From JAWLCG01 sp041687295 (GTDB lineage: Bacteria > Planctomycetota > Phycisphaerae > SM23-33 > FEN-1343), in NCBI GenBank assembly GCA_041687295.1, contig JAWLCG010000015.1, positions 1-29,742 on the forward strand: a stretch of 29,742 nucleotides of DNA, given 5' to 3'. Within the stretch, counting starts at the first letter, position 1, and each line of letters starts with the position of its first letter. This document shows, one piece after another, positions 1 to 6,907 of this stretch. A program made the translations under genes and the position numbers. The notes beneath the pieces are model-generated. The model ran no database searches, was not told the DNA's origin, and saw only the letters and a program-made list of their open reading frames with translations.

Positions 1-1
1 G

Positions 2-34
2 TTCGCCCAGCGCCGGGAAAGGTACGCCCGCTGA
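2..34 (+). CDS. 3' end of an upstream gene (partial)
   Basis: An open frame entering from the left edge reads FAQRRERYAR and stops at TGA 32-34. That stop overlaps the ATG of the histidine kinase gene as TGATG. This overlap is typical of translationally coupled operon genes, so the two-component genes probably follow at least one more gene. Only ten residues are visible and no function can be given. Confidence 0.45.
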   Translation, partial: FAQRRERYAR

Positions 35-1188
35 TGCATGACGGCTGGGAAGACATGCTCGCCCGCCTGGACGGCGGGCAGGTGGACTACTGGCGCGAAC
101 GGCTCGCCATGGCCGAGGACCTGATGGATGCGCTTCAGACTGGGCAAATCATCGAGCCTCAGTCGGTGGTTCGCCAGTTGCTGCTCCGCTTGGCGGACGA
201 TCCGAAATGGGAGGTCCGCAAGGTCGTCGCCAACGGCCTGAACCTGGTGGATGACGGCGTCTTCGATGACCTCGCCGCCCGGCTGCTCAGCGACTCCAAT
301 GGGTTCGTCAAGCGGTCGGCCGAGCAGAGCTTCCGGCTGCGCCGCCGGGACCATCGCCAGGCCCGCAAGCGTGAAGCGACCGACCGGCAACTGGCCAACC
401 GCCTGACCAAGCTCCGCGAAAAACACGGCGAGGATGCCGTCAAGGACCTGATCGCCATCAGCGAACTGCGGTTCAACCAACTCGCCGGGGCCATGGCCCA
501 CGATCTGCGGAGCATCCTGACCCACCTCCAGCCAGCGGCCACGGGGCTGCGAAGGTCGCTGGACGAGCAGGCCGATCCGGCGGCGCTCAAGCGGAAGGCT
601 ACCCGTGTGGTCGACGGCATGGCCTTCATGGATCGGTGCGTCAGCGACATGGAGCGGTACACCCAGCCGCTGCCGGTCGAGCGGCAGGCCGAGGACCTGG
701 CCGAGGTGCTCCATGCCGCCTGTGAGATGGCGGTCAAGAACATCGAGGAACTGGGCTTCGACTCGCACATGGTCGTGCTGCGCCAGGAGGTGCCCGACGG
801 CCTGCGGCTTCAGCTGTCGCGTCACCTGATCATCCTGGCGGTGTGCAACCTCGTGAAGAACGCCTACGAGTCGTTCATGGAGCGGCACAAGCACCTGCGG
901 CGCGGAGAGATCACCGTCACGGCATGCAATGCAGAGGATGAGGTCCAGATCGCTATCCGCGACAACGGCATGGGCATGGCGGCCGAGGACCTGGACGACC
1001 TGTCCTCCGGCGTGCCGCACCGGCGGAACAAGGCCAAGCGGCGGAGCACGGGCTTCGGCGTGCCCATCGCCCGGCGGTACATCGAGGCCCACGGCGGGAC
1101 ACTGACCTTCGAGAGCACAGAAGACGCGGGCACCACGGCCACGATCACGTTGCCGCGTGCGCAGCCCTGCATGGAGGGGGCAATATGA
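34..1188 (+). CDS. Soluble sensor histidine kinase with HEAT-like N-terminus
   Basis: This 384-aa protein has no transmembrane segment, so it should sense a cytoplasmic signal or partner. Residues about 45-105 form amphipathic helical pairs (LADDPKWEVRKVVANGL, LLSDSNGFVKRSAEQSF) like HEAT repeats, which usually bind proteins. A charged helical linker leads to the dimerisation/phosphoacceptor helix with AHDLRSILTHL, where H156 is the likely phosphorylated histidine. The HATPase region shows the N box (NLVKNAYES, N276), the G1 box DNGMG (310-314) and the G2 box STGFGVPIA (338-346), so the kinase looks catalytically complete. Family knowledge predicts autophosphorylation and transfer to the response regulator encoded next, whose ATG overlaps this stop (ATGA). 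The ATG at 34 is chosen because it overlaps the upstream stop. The signal is unknown. Confidence 0.9.
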   Translation: MHDGWEDMLARLDGGQVDYWRERLAMAEDLMDALQTGQIIEPQSVVRQLLLRLADDPKWEVRKVVANGLNLVDDGVFDDLAARLLSDSNGFVKRSAEQSFRLRRRDHRQARKREATDRQLANRLTKLREKHGEDAVKDLIAISELRFNQLAGAMAHDLRSILTHLQPAATGLRRSLDEQADPAALKRKATRVVDGMAFMDRCVSDMERYTQPLPVERQAEDLAEVLHAACEMAVKNIEELGFDSHMVVLRQEVPDGLRLQLSRHLIILAVCNLVKNAYESFMERHKHLRRGEITVTACNAEDEVQIAIRDNGMGMAAEDLDDLSSGVPHRRNKAKRRSTGFGVPIARRYIEAHGGTLTFESTEDAGTTATITLPRAQPCMEGAI

Positions 1189-2318
1189 AGCCGAAGATCA
1201 AGGCACTGGTGGTCGAGGACGACCTGGAGATTCAGGGAGAGATCGAGGACGTTCTGGGCCTGCTCTGCCATGACCACGACTGGGCGGAAAGCCAGCAGGA
1301 AGCCCACGACCTGATTGAGCGGAACCACTACGACTACGTGCTGGCGGACCTGGAGATTCCCGCCCGGCCGGGACGGGGCTTTGCGAAGATCGAGTACGGC
1401 AAGAAGCTCATCGGGCAGATTCAGCAGATCAAGGGGCGTGGCGTCATCCCGGTCATCGTCATGACCGGCCACCACAAGCATGGCCTGAACATGGTCCGCG
1501 AACTGCTCGGCAACGGGGCGATGGATTTCATCTCCAAGCCCTTCGGCGACGGCACGGAGGGCAAGAGCCTGCCGCAGGTGATCCAGGGCGTGCTCGAGCA
1601 GCACCGAAAGTCATTCCCACCGGGCGTACTGCCGGGGGACCCGCCCAGGAAGTTCGAGGGCGGCGTACTGGCGTTCTACCCCGACCACATCGATCTCGAA
1701 GGCGAAACGATTGTCGAACGCGGCGGCCCCGGCCATGACTGGGAGGTCGTGCAGATTCTCCGGACGCCGCGATCGGGCAAGCTGCCTCGGCTCAGCGCCC
1801 CGAAACTGGCCAAGGCCATCGACCCGTCGGGGCAACTGTCCGACGGGGCGATCAATTCCTGCATCCACACGCTCCGCGCCAGGATCACCGACACGATGCT
1901 GGCCGAGGCCAACCTCACCGTCGGCCGCGACGACGTGGTCGCCAACCTCGGGAGGGGCTACCATCTGGCCACCTGGCTGGTGATCGAGGAGCACGACGAG
2001 GCTCCCCGGAACGACGATGTCCACGCGCCGACGCTAGGACATCGCGCTAGGACATCGACGCCGGCGCGCGTGGACATTCCGCAGAATGTCCATGCATCGG
2101 ACGCGGATGTCCTACTGACAGACCGTCAGCACTGGGTGTTGGATCAACTACGTGACGAGGTGGAATTGACGCGCGGGATGGTCGAAAAGGAGTTCACGAT
2201 CGGCCCGAAACAGGCCGCTCGGGTGCTGAATCCGCTCACGAAACGGGGCCTGATCGAGTTCAAGCGAAAGCCGCGACCAGGCAGTTATCGACTTCGCCGG
2301 AAGCCAAGTCGGCCATAA
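1185..2318 (+). CDS. Response regulator with receiver and two winged-helix-like domains
   Basis: This 377-aa protein is the likely partner of the preceding kinase (4-bp overlap). The receiver domain (about 5-138) has the acidic pair D12/D13, phosphoacceptor D55 (YVLADLEIPA), T94 (VIVMTG) and K118 (FISKPF), a complete active site. Residues about 160-266 resemble an OmpR-type C-terminal domain: the end reads INSCIHTLRARI ... VANLGRGYHL, the usual recognition helix and wing. A hydrophilic linker (about 278-309) precedes a further winged-helix-like segment (about 310-374, LLTDRQHWVLDQLRDE ... AARVLNPLTKRGLIEFKRK) that resembles MarR/GntR-like modules. Two DNA-binding modules in one regulator is unusual. 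The DNA encoding the linker contains a cluster of GGACAT/ATGTCC hexamers, described separately. A strong terminator follows about 90 bp after the stop. Targets are unknown. Confidence 0.88.
   Translation: MKPKIKALVVEDDLEIQGEIEDVLGLLCHDHDWAESQQEAHDLIERNHYDYVLADLEIPARPGRGFAKIEYGKKLIGQIQQIKGRGVIPVIVMTGHHKHGLNMVRELLGNGAMDFISKPFGDGTEGKSLPQVIQGVLEQHRKSFPPGVLPGDPPRKFEGGVLAFYPDHIDLEGETIVERGGPGHDWEVVQILRTPRSGKLPRLSAPKLAKAIDPSGQLSDGAINSCIHTLRARITDTMLAEANLTVGRDDVVANLGRGYHLATWLVIEEHDEAPRNDDVHAPTLGHRARTSTPARVDIPQNVHASDADVLLTDRQHWVLDQLRDEVELTRGMVEKEFTIGPKQAARVLNPLTKRGLIEFKRKPRPGSYRLRRKPSRP
2017..2112. repeat. Cluster of six GGACAT/ATGTCC hexamers inside the response regulator gene
   Basis: Hexamers lie at 2017-2022, 2037-2042, 2050-2055, 2072-2077, 2086-2091 and 2107-2112, in both orientations. 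They include two perfect tandem copies of CGCTAGGACATCG (2032-2044, 2045-2057). There is also a 9-bp inverted repeat TGGACATTC/GAATGTCCA around a CGCA loop (2071-2092), and a 12-bp inverted repeat ATGTCCACGCGC (2017-2028) with GCGCGTGGACAT (2066-2077). All of it lies in the codons for the inter-domain linker. It could be an internal operator, an RNA structure or a low-complexity expansion. Confidence 0.75.
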
Positions 2319-2611
2319 GTTCTTCGATCACCGCCCGTTGCAGCGACGGCTCGAAGAACCAGGACAGAAACGCGACCGAAGCGCGTTCAACGTCGCAAGG
2401 GGAGCGGCGAGTAAAAAGGCCGCCTTCGGGCGGCCTTTTTACTAGAGCAGGAGAGAGGAGAAAGTAGAGAGTAGAGCGGAGGCTGACGCCTCATCGGGCG
2501 CACCGCAGCCCCCGGCGGCAAGGCCTCTCCTGCGGTCTACTTTCTCCTTTCTACTTTCTGAGTCAGAGGATGCAGCCCGCATTCGTCCCTCCCCGTGTAG
2601 GGGCTGGCCCG
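2319..2611. other. Non-coding gap with terminator and purine/pyrimidine inverted repeat
   Basis: No gene is seen. After the terminator at 2411-2442, a GA-rich stretch contains AGGAGAAAGTAG (2456-2467), whose exact reverse complement CTACTTTCTCCT is at 2537-2548. Between them is a small hairpin, GAGGC/GCCTC. The AAAGTAG/CTACTTT units recur within each arm, as in a simple dispersed repeat. Confidence 0.6.
2411..2442. terminator. Perfect rho-independent terminator, likely bidirectional
   Basis: GTAAAAAGGCCGCC (2411-2424), loop TTCG (2425-2428) and the exact reverse complement (2429-2442) form a 14-bp stem. Five A's precede and five T's follow the GC core, so it should work on both strands. It lies about 90 bp after the response regulator stop. 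Confidence 0.93.
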
Positions 2612-2640
2612 TTGACCGTATCGCAGGCGGGCCCTATACT
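2612..2640 (+). promoter_or_regulatory. Sigma70-type promoter
   Basis: TTGACC (2612-2617) and TATACT (2635-2640) are separated by exactly 17 bp, close to the housekeeping consensus. Transcription would start near 2647. This leaves a leader of roughly 105 nt before the ATG at 2753, containing a possible leader ORF at 2686. Confidence 0.7.
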
Positions 2641-2685
2641 CCGCCTGCGGTCGCAACAGGGTCACTACTCCAGGGGAGCCCCCTC

Positions 2686-2739
2686 ATGATCCAGCCTGGC
2701 CCGGGGGGCTGGGAGGACGACGGCACCATCCCGTTCTGA
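2686..2739 (+). CDS. Possible 17-codon leader peptide
   Basis: ATG at 2686 opens a short frame reading MIQPGPGGWEDDGTIPF and ends at TGA 2737-2739. GGGGAG about 8 nt upstream could serve as a ribosome site. The frame lies inside the predicted 5' leader and stops within the ribosome site (GAGGAGAG) of the gene at 2753, so its translation could affect that gene. It may equally be a chance short ORF; no family is recognised. Confidence 0.3.
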   Translation: MIQPGPGGWEDDGTIPF

Positions 2740-2752
2740 GGAGAGACCGGTC

Positions 2753-3109
2753 ATGCACGCGTTTCCCGAAGCCGACTGGAAGGTCCTGCGGGGCCTGAAG
2801 GACGTGGCGCTGGAGCGGTTCTGCCAGCGGGTCCTGGAAGAGGCTGCGCCGCTGGTCAACGGCAGCGCCGAGGGCGGGTCGAGCCACCATCGCTACCTGG
2901 CGCTGTTCAAGCTGATCGACCAGCGGGACGACGAGCTCGGCGACACCTTCAACAACCTGCGACGCTCGACGGCGCTGACGCAGCTGTCACTCATGTGTTA
3001 CCACCGCCTGGTGACCGATGAAGAGCTCGCGCACTTCAGCCCCCAGACCCGGCAGGCCGTCGAGATGTACCTCAAGATGTGGAATGGCCAGAGCGCAGCG
3101 ACGTCCTGA
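2753..3109 (+). CDS. Conserved-looking small hypothetical protein
   Basis: This 118-aa soluble protein is mostly helical and has no signal peptide or membrane segment. The start is supported by GAGGAGAG about 8 nt upstream and by the promoter at 2612-2640. It reads like a real protein: a segment FCQRVLEEAAPLV, a charged block FKLIDQRDDELGDTFNNLRRSTALTQL, and SPQTRQAVEMYLKMW near the end. I believe similar helical proteins with the RDxELxxxFxxLRRSTAL pattern exist in other bacteria without known function. No catalytic motif is visible. It stands alone, between the terminated two-component operon and the oppositely oriented Fe-S gene, so context gives no role. Confidence 0.75.
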   Translation: MHAFPEADWKVLRGLKDVALERFCQRVLEEAAPLVNGSAEGGSSHHRYLALFKLIDQRDDELGDTFNNLRRSTALTQLSLMCYHRLVTDEELAHFSPQTRQAVEMYLKMWNGQSAATS

Positions 3110-3329
3110 GCCCTCGTCCAGTCCATCTGCCCATCGGACGTGCGGGCTGGGGAGGCACCGGCGAAGGTGGGGCTTCGCTCCGCTGCGCCCCAGCCTACAG
3201 CGCGGGCCGTTTTCGCAGGCGGGGGGCGAAGCGTAAGCGCAGCCCCCCCCTTTGCCCGGGCCAAGGTTGCCCGCAGACTCGGTAGCCAAACGGCCCAGTC
3301 CCATCGCCCGCCTTGCAGGTCCAGTCGCG
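3110..3329. repeat. Convergent intergenic gap with palindromic repeats
   Basis: This gap lies between the small gene (+) and the Fe-S gene (-). GGTGGGG...CCTAC at 3166-3198 is an imperfect palindrome with a core like GCTTCGCTCCGCTGCGC. A second GC-rich hairpin at about 3219-3250 pairs GGGGGGCGAAGCG with CGCAGCCCCCC. Both sit downstream of two converging genes and could end both transcripts. The first resembles the other TAGG/CCTA-ended palindromes in this window. Confidence 0.55.
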
Positions 3330-4334
3330 TCAGTCGGTCGTCGAGCGGTCGGTGGAGGGGGTGGCGACGGGCTCGGGGGGTTGGGTCCAGTCGACGCTCC
3401 AGGGCTTGCGGCGGCGGAAGGGGGCGTGGAATTTGTTGGTCAGCACGCCGCGGCTCTCCAGGCTGACCATGCACGCGCGAGTGCAGCCACGGGCGCCGCA
3501 GACGGCCTGGCCGGTGTTGTAGAGGTTGCGGGGCTTGCGTTTGAAGGGCGACCACCATCCGGGCCGGGTGCGTCGGCCGGCGGTGGTGTCGTAGAGTTCG
3601 GCGTCGGAGACGTTATCGTCGACCTGCCCGCCGCGGAAGGCGATGTCGCAGGCGGTGCAGTCGATATCGGTCCATTCGACCTCATGGCCGGCGAGCGTCA
3701 CCTTGACGGTCTTGTCGGCCTTGAGGGCGCCGCCGGGGCAGTCGCGGACGCAGGCCATGCAGCGGTTGCACAGCTGGGGCCCGGCGTAGATGGGGTCGGG
3801 CTCGAGCTCGGCCTCGGTGATGACGATGCCGACTCGCTGGCGGGGGCCGAACTTCGGAGTCAGCAGCATCTTGGAGAAGCCGATCTCGCCGAGGCCTGCG
3901 AGGTAGGCGGCGATGCGCTGATGGACCATCACGTCCGGGGCGGCCCGTCCCGGCGCGACGGGGCGACTGTTGCCGCGGGAGCGCCCCACCCCGTCGATCT
4001 CCCGCCAATCGCTCTGGTGGCCGTAGGGGATCGCCTCCCAGCCGTCGTCCTCGATGAACTTGGCCAGGTTGATCACCGTCATGGGCATGTACAGGTAGGT
4101 GATGCCGCCGTAGCCCATTGCCGAGTAGTTGCTGAAGAAGGTGCCCTCCTCGATGCCCCGCATGCTGCCGCGCATGACGCGGAAGGCCATCGAGATGACC
4201 GAGCGGGCCTCGGGCATGATCTGGCGGGGGTCCATCTGTATGGGGGCGCCCTCGAAGCGCTCGATGTTGGCGATGCCGACCATGTCGGCGCCCAGGGCGA
4301 GGGCCTGTTTTTTGACCTGTTCAGCCGTCAGCAT
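3330..4334 (-). CDS. 4Fe-4S protein of the reductive-dehalogenase/QueG-like superfamily
   Basis: This 334-aa protein has an N-terminal domain (to about 175) resembling the cofactor-binding part of epoxyqueuosine reductase and reductive-dehalogenase-like proteins. It then has a classic CxxCxxCxxxCP motif (C189, C192, C195, C199) for one 4Fe-4S cluster. A second, less regular cysteine set follows (C226, C229, C279, C284, C288) and could bind another cluster. There is no Tat signal, so it is unlike exported respiratory dehalogenases and should be cytoplasmic. ATG at 4334 has AAGGAGG in front and overlaps the IclR stop as ATGCTGA, so the two are coupled. Substrate and cofactor are unknown; a corrinoid role beside URO-D-like proteins is only a hypothesis. 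Confidence 0.8.
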   Translation of the reverse strand: MLTAEQVKKQALALGADMVGIANIERFEGAPIQMDPRQIMPEARSVISMAFRVMRGSMRGIEEGTFFSNYSAMGYGGITYLYMPMTVINLAKFIEDDGWEAIPYGHQSDWREIDGVGRSRGNSRPVAPGRAAPDVMVHQRIAAYLAGLGEIGFSKMLLTPKFGPRQRVGIVITEAELEPDPIYAGPQLCNRCMACVRDCPGGALKADKTVKVTLAGHEVEWTDIDCTACDIAFRGGQVDDNVSDAELYDTTAGRRTRPGWWSPFKRKPRNLYNTGQAVCGARGCTRACMVSLESRGVLTNKFHAPFRRRKPWSVDWTQPPEPVATPSTDRSTTD

Positions 4335-5098
4335 GGCAATGCCTCCTTGTCGGGCGGGGCGGACAGCGCGGCCGCTGCCGCCACCGCGGTGTGGATGATC
4401 TGTTGTCGGGTGGGTTCGTCGACGGCCTCGACGGGCAGGGCGACGCCCAGGGCGCCGACCAGCTCTCGGCCGGGGGAGAAGACCGGCACGGCCAAGCGGA
4501 ACAGCTCGCGTTTCAGGGGCGGCTCGGCGTAGCCCCGGGCCCGGACCTCGGCCAGGAAGGCCTCCAGGGCGTCGCGCCCGGCCCAGAGGCCCGCGCCGTA
4601 CTCCTCGAAGGGGTAGCGCTGCGCGTAGGTCTGGCGGGGCCCGTCGGGCCACCAGGCCTGGAACACCAGGGCGGTGGCCGAGGCGTAGGCGGCCATGCGG
4701 CGGTCGGCGGGGTGTTCCAGGACGCCGGGCTGCTGGGGGCTCATGCGGAGCAGGACGGCGACCTCGCCGGCGAGCTCCTGGCAGTAGGTGATGGTGGCCC
4801 AGGGCAGCTCGGCCGAGAGCCGATGGACGGCCGCCGCCGACTGCTGCAGTCGGCCCGGCGACCGCGTCGCCGCCGCCAGCGTCTCGATGGCCGGCCCGAG
4901 CGTGTAGCGGACCGGACGGGCCGACTTGGCCAGGTAACCTTTCACCCACAGCGACCGCGCGAGGTTGTGCAGCGTGGTGGGCTTGAGCCCCATCGCCGCC
5001 GACAGCTCCGCCAGCGTGAGCCCGCGCTGGGCCCGGGCGACGTGCTCGAGGACTTCCAGCCCCCGCGTCAGCGATTGAATGGTGCTGCTGGCCGGCAT
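4328..5098 (-). CDS. IclR-family transcriptional regulator
   Basis: This 256-aa protein has an N-terminal winged helix (about 6-70: IQSLTRGLEVLEHVARAQ ... LAELSAAMGLKPTTLHNLARSL ... YTLGPAIETLA). A C-terminal effector-binding domain (about 80-250) includes LFRLAVPVFSPGRELVGALGVALP, typical of IclR proteins, which sense small carboxylates and aromatic or sugar-derived acids. The frame is open to an ATG at 5137. I prefer ATG 5098 because a good promoter (5140-5168) predicts transcription starting near 5133, which would leave out the upstream ATG. It overlaps the Fe-S gene by 7 bp (ATGCTGA) and probably controls it together with itself. The effector is unknown. Confidence 0.88.
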   Translation of the reverse strand: MPASSTIQSLTRGLEVLEHVARAQRGLTLAELSAAMGLKPTTLHNLARSLWVKGYLAKSARPVRYTLGPAIETLAAATRSPGRLQQSAAAVHRLSAELPWATITYCQELAGEVAVLLRMSPQQPGVLEHPADRRMAAYASATALVFQAWWPDGPRQTYAQRYPFEEYGAGLWAGRDALEAFLAEVRARGYAEPPLKRELFRLAVPVFSPGRELVGALGVALPVEAVDEPTRQQIIHTAVAAAAALSAPPDKEALPC

Positions 5099-5123
5099 TG
5101 ATTTTCCAGCAATGATGAATTTT

Positions 5124-5142
5124 AATCCACCAGTCATGGATT
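5124..5142. promoter_or_regulatory. Candidate operator palindrome at the IclR promoter
   Basis: AATCC (5124-5128) and GGATT (5138-5142) are inverted around 9 bp and overlap the -10 box and the start region. A palindrome there fits self-repression by the IclR protein, but the arms are only 5 bp long. Confidence 0.3.
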
Positions 5143-5168
5143 ATGCCACACCCCGCCCCGTCCGTCAA
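5140..5168 (-). promoter_or_regulatory. Sigma70-type promoter of the IclR/Fe-S operon
   Basis: On the minus strand TTGACG (5168-5163) and CATAAT (5145-5140) are separated by 17 bp. The predicted start is near 5133, about 35 nt before the IclR ATG at 5098. Confidence 0.7.
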
Positions 5169-5239
5169 CCGGAATCCACCCAGCGAGCGTGACGAAACGA
5201 ACCCAATGGGAAGATGGGTAACCCCCACCGCGCGGGTGC

Positions 5240-5264
5240 CGTGGCTACGGCGTTTGTAGCCACG
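5240..5264. terminator. Hairpin between IclR promoter region and sulfatase gene
   Basis: CGTGGCTAC (5240-5248) and GTAGCCACG (5256-5264) form a perfect 9-bp stem with a 7-nt loop. It has no clear U-run. It lies about 140 nt after the minus-strand sulfatase stop and may end its transcript or belong to the repeat. Confidence 0.4.
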
Positions 5265-5341
5265 TCATCGGGATCACCCGCCAGGGGCGGTTCCGCCGAA
5301 ATGAACCCAATGGGAAGATAGGTAAGCCTTTTCCCGGGTCC

Positions 5342-5377
5342 GCCGGGCCTCGCTGCGCTCGACCCGGCCTACGGGGC
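5342..5377. repeat. 36-bp dispersed repeat, copy 1
   Basis: This GC-rich partial palindrome (core CTCGCTGCGCTCGA, end CCTACGGGGC) is identical over 36 bp to 10396-10431. A diverged relative is at 11762-11797, where about 20 of the first 21 bases match. All copies lie in gaps just downstream of minus-strand genes. Confidence 0.85.
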
Positions 5378-5405
5378 CTGGCGAAACGAACCCAATTCGG
5401 GGCGG

Positions 5406-6782
5406 TCACTCCGCGTGGGGCCAGGGGGTTTCGGGCAGGTGGAAGTGGTCTTCCGAGCGGGTCAGCAGGTCGCGCAGGGCGGCGTGGAGTTCGGTGATGA
5501 GGTCCGCACAGGCCGGGTCGGCTACGAGGTTGCGGGCCTCCAGCGGGTCGGCCTGCAGGTCGAACAGCTGCCAGGGTTTGCCGGCCAGGACGGTGTACTT
5601 GTGGTGCTGCGTGCGGATGCCGCGGAAGGGGCGGTTGAAGAACGCCCCGGGCCGGCGGTCCTCGCGGACGCTCTCGAGCAGGATGCCGGCGCGGTCGAGC
5701 CGCTCCTGTCGGCCGGCGACAATGGGGGTCAGATCGGCGCCGGGCAGCGGGCCCCGCGGGGTGATGTCGGCCAGGCCGCAGAGGGTGGGGAACAGGTCCT
5801 CGGTGCAGACCGGCTCGTCGCAGCGGGCCCCGGCCCGGTCGGCGAGGCGGCCGTCGCGGACGATCAGCGGGATGGCGATGGACTCCTCGAAGGGGTACTC
5901 CTTCATGGCCGTCGGCAGGGCGTGCATGCCGCCCATCTCGCCGTGGTCGCCCATGAGCACCACGACGGTGTTCTCGGCGAGGCCCTGGCGGTCGAGCCAG
6001 GCCATCAGGCGGCCCACGTTGTCGTCGAGGTTCTCGATCATGGCGTAGTAGGTGCGCACGCGGTCGAGCTTGATCTCGCGGGTGTGGGTGTCGTCGCCGG
6101 ACCAGTGGCTCTGGGGCACCTCGTAGTCGTCGGGCCGCTCGAAGGTCTCGGGCAGTTCGATGGGCCGATCGCGCCAGCGGGCCTCGTAGGCCTCGGGGGC
6201 CTCGTAGGGGAAGTGCGGCGGCTCGACGGACAGCACGCAGCAGAAGGGCCGGTCTGTGGGCCGGCCGTGCTGGAGGTGGCGCATGGCCAGGTCGAACAGG
6301 CCGTCGGTCTGGTAGGCGTTGAGGGGCTTGGGCGTCGGGTCGTCGTCCTCGAAGTAAAATGTATCGAAATGGCTGTTGCGCAGCTCGAAGCCGAGCCACT
6401 TCTGCCATCGGCCCTGCCGGCTGCGGGGGATCGGCTCGCTGGGTCGACAGCCCTCCAGGTGCCACTTGCCCACGTAGGCCGTGTGGTAGCCGGCGTCGTT
6501 GAACTCGTCGGCCAGCGTTCGCTCGGCCGGGCTCATCCGCCAGCCCAGCGTGGGCACCAGGCGGGTGTGGGCATACTGGCCGGTCATGAGCGTGAAGCGG
6601 AACGGCACGCAGACGGCGTAGGTGGAGCAGGCGGCCTCGAAGGTTACGCCGCCGCGGCTCAGCGCGTCGATGTGCGGCGTGGCGACGTTCGGGTCGCCGT
6701 AGCAGCCCAGCGCCTGGCGGCGAAGCTGGTCGGCCAGGAGGATCAGGACGTTGGGCCGATCGATGGCGGTTTGGTTTGGCAT
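5406..6782 (-). CDS. Type I sulfatase with variant CVPFR signature
   Basis: This 458-aa protein is an alkaline-phosphatase-fold sulfatase that would hydrolyse sulfate esters. It opens with RPNVLILLADQLRRQALGCYG, where D18 is a predicted calcium ligand. The activating motif is C58-V-P-F-R62 followed by LMTG. It fits CxPxR, the minimum for formylglycine formation, but F61 replaces the usual S/A. The metal/substrate motif VVVLMGDHGEMGG lies mid-protein. The C-terminal part has the usual YTVLAGKPWQLFDLQADPLEARNL. No signal peptide is visible. ATG 6782 is preferred over an upstream GTG at 6818 because sulfatase homology begins just after it. The maturing enzyme (FGE or anSME) is not in this window. 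It is divergent from the next sulfatase, 125 bp away. The substrate is unknown. Confidence 0.92.
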   Translation of the reverse strand: MPNQTAIDRPNVLILLADQLRRQALGCYGDPNVATPHIDALSRGGVTFEAACSTYAVCVPFRFTLMTGQYAHTRLVPTLGWRMSPAERTLADEFNDAGYHTAYVGKWHLEGCRPSEPIPRSRQGRWQKWLGFELRNSHFDTFYFEDDDPTPKPLNAYQTDGLFDLAMRHLQHGRPTDRPFCCVLSVEPPHFPYEAPEAYEARWRDRPIELPETFERPDDYEVPQSHWSGDDTHTREIKLDRVRTYYAMIENLDDNVGRLMAWLDRQGLAENTVVVLMGDHGEMGGMHALPTAMKEYPFEESIAIPLIVRDGRLADRAGARCDEPVCTEDLFPTLCGLADITPRGPLPGADLTPIVAGRQERLDRAGILLESVREDRRPGAFFNRPFRGIRTQHHKYTVLAGKPWQLFDLQADPLEARNLVADPACADLITELHAALRDLLTRSEDHFHLPETPWPHAE

Positions 6783-6907
6783 GGCCTCAGGATACCCGGC
6801 CGGGGGGGCTGGGGCCACTGTCCAGCGGGCGGTTCAAGCTGGCCAGGGGTTCGGCCGGCCGGTAGACTCGGGGCCCCGACCCTGTCCATTCCAAGGAGGC
6901 CCCGGTG

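Larger units (their letters stand above)
5193..5400. repeat. Three direct copies of a CGAAAyGAACCCAAT repeat
   Basis: Copies start at 5193 (to 5221), 5297 (to 5325) and 5382 (to 5400). The first two share 29 bp with two differences (CGAAACGAACCCAATGGGAAG versus CGAAATGAACC...). The third diverges after CCCAAT. Between copies 1 and 2 is a 9-bp hairpin, and between copies 2 and 3 a 36-bp repeat also found at 10396. With the IclR promoter, these repeats account for the roughly 300-bp gap between the IclR gene and the sulfatase gene; no gene is seen. Confidence 0.8.

Noticed and set aside
5098..5137. ATG at 5137 as the IclR start
   Set aside because: The best promoter predicts transcription starting at about 5133, downstream of this ATG.
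5193..5400. CRISPR array
   Set aside because: Only three copies, unequal spacing (104 and 85 bp), no cas genes, and the spacers contain other repeats.
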